A stretch of DNA of 64,000 nucleotides from assembly GCA_034434015.1 (NCBI GenBank), contig DAOUAB010000024.1, positions 62,001 through 126,000 of the forward strand, read 5' to 3'. This document shows, piece by piece, positions 58,580 to 64,000 of the stretch (position 1 is the stretch's first letter; each line of letters opens with the position of its first letter). Source of the stretch: SpSt-583 sp034434015 (GTDB taxonomy: Bacteria > Chloroflexota > Anaerolineae > Anaerolineales > UBA6663). The notes beneath the pieces were generated by a model. That model was given only the letters and a program-made list of their open reading frames with translations, ran no database searches and was not told the DNA's origin. Made by a program: the position numbers and the translations under genes.

Positions 58580-59542
58580 TCACCGTTGAGGGCGCGGAGC
58601 GCGTGAGGTTTCCTTCTCGACGGTGAAACCCCGTCGCCGCAGCGCCGCCGCGCCCCAGGCCTGCGCGCCGGCCACGGCCAGCGCCAGCGCCTGCACGGCC
58701 GGCTCGAGCGCGAAGAAGTTGCTGGCGGCCGTGATGTACCGGAAGCCGGGCGGCGTGGCAATCAGATAGTGGACGAGCGGCAGGCAGAGGTAGCTGATCC
58801 CTAACCCGGCCAGCAGCAGCGCTCCCGCGCCCGGCCCCGGCCGGCGGCGCCAGGCGCGCAGCGCGCTCATGATCCCCAGCCAGGCCAGGCCGGCCACGGT
58901 TCCGCCGATCGCCGCCCCCCAGGCCACAGGCGCCGTGATCGAGAGGCCGCGGCCCGGCAGTTCGATGGCGCGCACCGCCGTCAGCGCCGGGACCAGCCCC
59001 AGGCCGTCCGCCGCCAGCCAGGCCAGGTCGATCGGACGCCGGGCCGCCCATTCGCCCGGCAGCACCGCCACGGCCAGGCCCGCCAGCGCCGCCGCCGCGC
59101 ACGCCGCCGCCAGGTCCGGCGGCAGGGTCGGGGCGTTGACGGTGAGCGTGATGGCCGGGATGCCGACGGCCAGCGGCGCCGCGCACAGCGCCCAGACGCG
59201 CCAGCCGGCCGGCGGATCGAACTCACGTCCGCGCCAGGCCGCGATCCGGCCCGCCGCCCACAGGCCCAGCGGATACCAGACCAGCACCGCGCCGGCCGCC
59301 ACCAGGCCGGCCATCCAGTAGCGGCTGACGGTCAGCGCGTCGAACGGCTGGGCCGGCGGGACGTTGACGGTGGTGTGGGCATAGAGGAAGACCGCGTGCC
59401 GGTCGGCGACCCCGAACCAGTAGTAGAACAACGCCAGGACGAAGACCGCGACCGGCGCCGCCCAGGCCAGGGCCGCGCGCCAGCCGCCGTCGGACGAACG
59501 CTTCATCGCGCGCTGCGGCGCCGCGGGCTGAGACTGCGCCAT
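58580..59542 (-). CDS. Polytopic membrane protein with DUF5671-like character, function unknown
   Basis: A 320-residue protein with ATG at 59542 (MAQSQPAAPQRAMKRSSDGG). About eight hydrophobic helices are visible, including LAWAAPVAVFVLALFYYWFG, YWMAGLVAAGAVLVWYPLGL, WGAAIGGTVAGLAWLGIM and ALLLAGLGISYLCLPLVHYL. Aromatic and proline-rich loops (HTTVNVPPAQPFDALTVSRY) lie outside the bilayer. No catalytic motif is recognised; the DUF5671 resemblance is weak and should be treated as a guess. It precedes the tRNA-Val gene on the same strand. Confidence 0.6.
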   Translation of the reverse strand: MAQSQPAAPQRAMKRSSDGGWRAALAWAAPVAVFVLALFYYWFGVADRHAVFLYAHTTVNVPPAQPFDALTVSRYWMAGLVAAGAVLVWYPLGLWAAGRIAAWRGREFDPPAGWRVWALCAAPLAVGIPAITLTVNAPTLPPDLAAACAAAALAGLAVAVLPGEWAARRPIDLAWLAADGLGLVPALTAVRAIELPGRGLSITAPVAWGAAIGGTVAGLAWLGIMSALRAWRRRPGPGAGALLLAGLGISYLCLPLVHYLIATPPGFRYITAASNFFALEPAVQALALAVAGAQAWGAAALRRRGFTVEKETSRAPRPQR

Positions 59543-59680
59543 GAAAGATAATGCCCGTTCTGAGAAGGCCGGTCGGAGAGTATGACGAAGGCTGATGCCG
59601 CGGGTGACTCGACCCGGCCCTCCCCCGCGTCCGCGCAAGCGGAGATCCGGACAACGTGGCCGACCCCTTTGGAGTTGAAA

Positions 59681-59689
59681 TGGTATATT
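59681..59689 (+). promoter_or_regulatory. Extended -10 promoter (TGG-TATATT)
   Basis: TATATT at 59684-59689 preceded by TGG, about 32 bases before the ATG at 59722. No convincing -35 box. Confidence 0.5.
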
Positions 59690-59721
59690 CTGTCCCCATC
59701 ACCGCCGCGAGGCCGACGCCC

Positions 59722-60570
59722 ATGCGCTTCAACCCCAAGGCCGGCGCTCACCGGCGCCGCGCCGCCCGTTTCCTTATCGCGGCCCTGGTCCTGCTCATCG
59801 TCTGCCTGGTCTGGTTGTCTTACAACCTGCAGGCCGTCGTCATCGCCCTGGTGCCCGGCATCGCCGCCGAGCCGACCGCCGGACCGACGCCGCCCCCGCC
59901 GGCCCTCACCGCGCCGCGCGGCGAGCTGCCGTCCGGGCACGCCGGCCTGGAGGAGTGGGCGCAGTACGCGGACGGGGCCGGCGCCATCGGCAGCGGCTTT
60001 TTGCTCAGGCTGGAGACAGGCGACCTCGTCGGCGTCACCACCGCTCACAGCCTGTACCTGAGCGGCTGGCTGGGGCGCCGATTAGAGTCGCTGACCTTCC
60101 GGCTGCCCCAATCCAGCGACGACGTGGCCGTCTTTACCCGCTTCCACGGCGCGCCGGGGCGCGTCTTCACCGGCCACAACTTCACGCTGGACTATGTGCT
60201 GCTGTCGCCGGACGGTCCGGTGGAGGCGGCGCTGGCGTTGACGCCGGACCGGCGCGGCGCCCCCGAACCCGGCGAGCGCGTGGTGCTCTACAGCGGGCTG
60301 GGCGATGGCCGGGGAAATCCACGGCCGCTGACTGGGACGGTTACGGCCGCCGGGGAGTCCGCGGTCTGGGTGCAGATGGACGAATTCTTCGAGGCGGGCG
60401 GCATGAGCGGCTCGCCGCTCCTGAGCGCGCACACCGGCCGGGTGGTGGGCATGGCCATCTCGGCCGGCCACAACGCGCCGCTGCTGGTCGGTTTTCACCC
60501 CATCGGGTCGTTAGTGACCAAAGCGCACCAGGCTGAGATATTCCCCAGCCTGGATGCGTATCACCCCTGA
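59722..60570 (+). CDS. Membrane-anchored trypsin-like serine protease
   Basis: A 282-residue protein with an N-terminal anchor (FLIAALVLLIVCLVWLSYNL, about residues 17-36) and a proline-rich linker. The catalytic triad of a chymotrypsin-fold protease is present: His in GVTTAHSLYL near 109, Asp in FTLDYVLLSP near 156 and Ser in EAGGMSGSPLLS near 228, with GSGFLLR before the His. No PDZ domain follows, so it is not a DegP-type chaperone-protease. The likely location is outside the membrane. An upstream in-frame start exists but lies before the -10. Confidence 0.82.
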   Translation: MRFNPKAGAHRRRAARFLIAALVLLIVCLVWLSYNLQAVVIALVPGIAAEPTAGPTPPPPALTAPRGELPSGHAGLEEWAQYADGAGAIGSGFLLRLETGDLVGVTTAHSLYLSGWLGRRLESLTFRLPQSSDDVAVFTRFHGAPGRVFTGHNFTLDYVLLSPDGPVEAALALTPDRRGAPEPGERVVLYSGLGDGRGNPRPLTGTVTAAGESAVWVQMDEFFEAGGMSGSPLLSAHTGRVVGMAISAGHNAPLLVGFHPIGSLVTKAHQAEIFPSLDAYHP

Positions 60571-60598
60571 GTCAAAGCGCTGTCACGCCGGTGCGCCG

Positions 60599-61108
60599 TT
60601 AGCGCGCCGCGCCGACAGCCGCGCGCGTCGCCAGGCGGCCGGGCGTCAGGCGCACGTTCGGCCAGGCCGGCGCTGGCTGCGCCCATTGGACCACGCGCTC
60701 CGCCACGGCGCGGAAAACAGAGAGCCGGAAGGCCGGCACATTCTGCACCAGCGCCAGGAAGAACCGGCGGTCGATGGCGACGCCGCGCACCTGAGTGAAC
60801 GCGACGGCCTGCACCGGGAAAGGCGCCTGCCCCAGCAGGCACCCGATGGTCACCGGGCAGAAGTCCCCTCGCTGCACTGAGTAAAGCGGCGGACCCTCCC
60901 CGGGCTCGGCGGGCGCGCCGACCTGGAGGGTCCCGGACAGGACCGCGTGGAAAGCCCCGCACGGCTGGCCCTCGGAGAGCAGCTTCATGGCCGGCCACAA
61001 ATGGAACGGGCGCGCCTGACGCGCGAACGAGAGACGCATCCGGGGCAGCGCCGGCTTCAGATCGGGATAAGCGTCGATCAGGGCATCCAGTTCGCTCATT
61101 GTCAACAT
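60599..61108 (-). CDS. Cyclic-nucleotide-binding-like protein lacking a helix-turn-helix
   Basis: A 169-residue protein. From about residue 35, LWPAMKLLSEGQPCGAFHAV, LSGTLQVGAP, YSVQRGDFCPVTIGCLLGQA and VQAVAFTQVRGVAID follow the Crp/Fnr-type cupin-fold sensor, with a dimerisation-like helix (FFLALVQNVPAFRLSVFRAV). The chain ends about 20 residues later without the expected DNA-binding domain. The cAMP-binding RxS motif is absent, so the ligand is unknown. ATG at 61108 has GGAGG four bases upstream; ATG at 61099 is an alternative. It could be a truncated regulator or a ligand sink. Confidence 0.65.
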   Translation of the reverse strand: MLTMSELDALIDAYPDLKPALPRMRLSFARQARPFHLWPAMKLLSEGQPCGAFHAVLSGTLQVGAPAEPGEGPPLYSVQRGDFCPVTIGCLLGQAPFPVQAVAFTQVRGVAIDRRFFLALVQNVPAFRLSVFRAVAERVVQWAQPAPAWPNVRLTPGRLATRAAVGAAR

Positions 61109-61260
61109 ACGGCCTCCGTCGGTGGCGCATCGCCGCCGGGCGCGCGCGGGGCAAGGGCCTCCAAACTCTAAAACGCCGCGCTGGCCGGCCTGTTACCTCT
61201 ACAGTCGCGAAAAGTGCGTGAAAGTTGCGGCCCGCGCCTTCACGCGATCTTCATCGCTCC

Positions 61261-61289
61261 CTGTCAAAGCGCCGAATCCGTGGCACAAT
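61261..61289 (+). promoter_or_regulatory. Promoter CTGTCA-17-CACAAT with TGG extension, leaderless
   Basis: CTGTCA (61261-61266), a 17-base spacer ending in TGG, and CACAAT (61284-61289). The ATG at 61296 is six bases downstream, giving a leaderless mRNA. Confidence 0.5.
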
Positions 61290-61295
61290 CCGGGT

Positions 61296-63134
<1,839 letters not shown>

Positions 63135-63147
63135 GTCCGCGCGCCTC

Positions 63148-63858
63148 ATGTTCATTGACTGGTCGCTGGTCACGGTCTGCTGCCTGCTGCCTGCTGCCGT
63201 CGGCCTGCTGCTGTATTGGGAACTCATCCTCGCCGAGGGCGCCCACCTCGGGCCGCGCGTGGTGGTGCCGCTGTATGACTGGGTTGCGCGCCGGTATGAC
63301 CGCGAGATCAAGAAGTTCGACGCCGCGACCGAGTCCGCCATCCTCGGCCTGCCGCTGGCCGCCGCGTTGGCCGAGGTGGACGGGCCGCGCGTGCTGGATG
63401 TGGCCGCCGGCACCGGGCGCGTGGCCCGGGCGCTGCTGCGCGAGCCGGCCTTTGACGGGATGGTGGTCAACGCCGATCTGGCGGCGCGCATGCTGACGGC
63501 CGGGCGGGAGGCGGCCGGGGCCTGGCCGGGCCGGACGGCCTGGGTGCGCGCGCCGGCCAGCCCGCTGCCGTTCCCGGCGGCGAGCTTCGACGCGGTCACC
63601 TGTCTGGAGGCGCTCGAGTTCCTGCCGGATGACCACGCCGCGTTGCGTGAGTGCCGGCGTGTGCTCAAGCCGGGCGGCCTGCTGGTCACCACCAACCGCG
63701 TCGGCTGGGAGGCGCCCCTGATCCTGGGCAAGACCCGGTCGCGCGCCGCCTTCCGCCAGTTGCTGGCCGATCTTGGCCTGGAGGCGGTGCGCGTCGAGCC
63801 GTGGCTGGTGGATTACGACCTGGCCTGGGGGCGCAAGCCGCGGGCGGAGAGCGAATAG
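63148..63858 (+). CDS. Membrane-anchored class I SAM-dependent methyltransferase
   Basis: A 236-residue protein. An N-terminal hydrophobic helix (LVTVCCLLPAAVGLLLYWEL) precedes a YDWVARRYDREIKKFD segment and a Rossmann methyltransferase fold with motif I VLDVAAGTGRVARALL near 82, an acidic ribose-binding residue in VVNADLAARML and motif IV-like FDAVTCLEALEFLPDD near 150, ending with LKPGGLLVTTNR. It resembles the UbiE/lipid-methyltransferase group. The ABC exporter gene ends 13 bp upstream, so a shared lipid or metabolite substrate is possible but unproven. Confidence 0.85.
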   Translation: MFIDWSLVTVCCLLPAAVGLLLYWELILAEGAHLGPRVVVPLYDWVARRYDREIKKFDAATESAILGLPLAAALAEVDGPRVLDVAAGTGRVARALLREPAFDGMVVNADLAARMLTAGREAAGAWPGRTAWVRAPASPLPFPAASFDAVTCLEALEFLPDDHAALRECRRVLKPGGLLVTTNRVGWEAPLILGKTRSRAAFRQLLADLGLEAVRVEPWLVDYDLAWGRKPRAESE

Positions 63859-63883
63859 CGGGGCGCTGAGCGCTCATGGCTGA

Positions 63884-63892
63884 TGGTATGAT
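63884..63892 (+). promoter_or_regulatory. Extended -10 promoter (TGG-TATGAT) for the flavoprotein gene
   Basis: TATGAT at 63887-63892 preceded by TGG, giving a start near 63899 and a leader of about 44 bases before the ATG at 63943. Confidence 0.45.
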
Positions 63893-63942
63893 TGGGTTCG
63901 CTATCCGTCAGCGGTCATCCGCCCTCTGCGGTTCCACAACCT

Positions 63943-64000
63943 ATGTCGCAATACGACCTGATCGTCATCGGCTCAGGCCCGGCCGGCGCCAAGGGCGCTG
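63943..64000 (+). CDS. FAD/NAD(P)-binding flavoprotein, N-terminal fragment
   Basis: Only the first 19 codons are inside the window (MSQYDLIVIGSGPAGAKGA). The GxGxxG-type GSGPAG dinucleotide-binding loop after a beta strand is typical of FAD-dependent pyridine nucleotide-disulfide oxidoreductases; Si-specific transhydrogenase or dihydrolipoyl dehydrogenase are likely families. The rest of the gene lies beyond base 64000. Confidence 0.7.
   Translation, partial: MSQYDLIVIGSGPAGAKGA

Overview
The window is high-GC bacterial chromosome with tightly packed genes, short spacers and many start/stop overlaps. The gene content best fits an Anaerolineae-type member of the Chloroflexota: a DUF6754 and glutamate-mutase-L-like membrane locus, zinc-ribbon proteins with PDWL repeats, proline/threonine-rich lipoproteins, an NBR1-Ig lipoprotein, a sigma factor paired with a DUF5667-type protein, and an nSTAND-WD40 protein. 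This placement is inferred from family content; no rRNA is present. I see no prophage, transposase gene or CRISPR array.

Layout. (1) 1-7350, minus: a seven-gene membrane/zinc-ribbon/actin-like ATPase locus of unknown role, open at the left edge. (2) 7591-11434, plus: lipid kinase, helicase-associated-domain protein and galactokinase. (3) 11453-15341, minus: DUF2917, Lrp, DinB-like, PaiB-like and two EamA transporters behind a consensus promoter. (4) 15444-17576, minus: overlapping ECF sigma factor and ogt genes, then a lone CoA-transferase beta subunit boxed by inverted copies of an intergenic repeat. (5) 17701-28794: serine dehydratase, lipoproteins, glycosyltransferase, two MFS transporters, a GH63-like hydrolase and AMMECR1. 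(6) 29044-36845, plus: nSTAND-TM-WD40 protein, M20 amidohydrolase, MBL hydrolase, a YgaP-like membrane protein and a thioredoxin-YgaP fusion. (7) 36833-41985, minus: SLC13 permease, tgt, uppP, a substrate-binding lipoprotein and a small lipoprotein. (8) 42063-45233, plus: alr, sigma factor and DUF5667-type protein. (9) 45277-49052, plus: promoter, tandem glycine riboswitch with terminator, gcvH, gcvPA, gcvPB, terminator. (10) 49112-57211: a propeller lipoprotein, then on the minus strand a glyA-gcvT fusion followed by an NBR1-Ig lipoprotein, a phosphatase and an FtsH-like protease. (11) 57247-64000: small membrane proteins, YdeI, tRNA-Val, an anchored serine protease, a CNB-only protein, an ABC exporter, a methyltransferase and the start of a flavoprotein.

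The most coherent biology is one-carbon and glycine metabolism. P and H proteins sit behind a glycine riboswitch. The T protein is not in that operon: it is fused in frame to serine hydroxymethyltransferase about 5 kb away, under its own TTGACG-17-TACAAT promoter with no visible riboswitch. With L-serine ammonia-lyase also present, the window encodes a glycine to methylene-THF to serine to pyruvate route; direction of flux cannot be read from sequence. I rate the fusion as the most interesting item. Other points are a promoter pattern (TTGAC-like -35 boxes or extended TGN -10 boxes, several giving leaderless mRNAs) and small inverted-repeat elements in the gcv and CoA-transferase regions.
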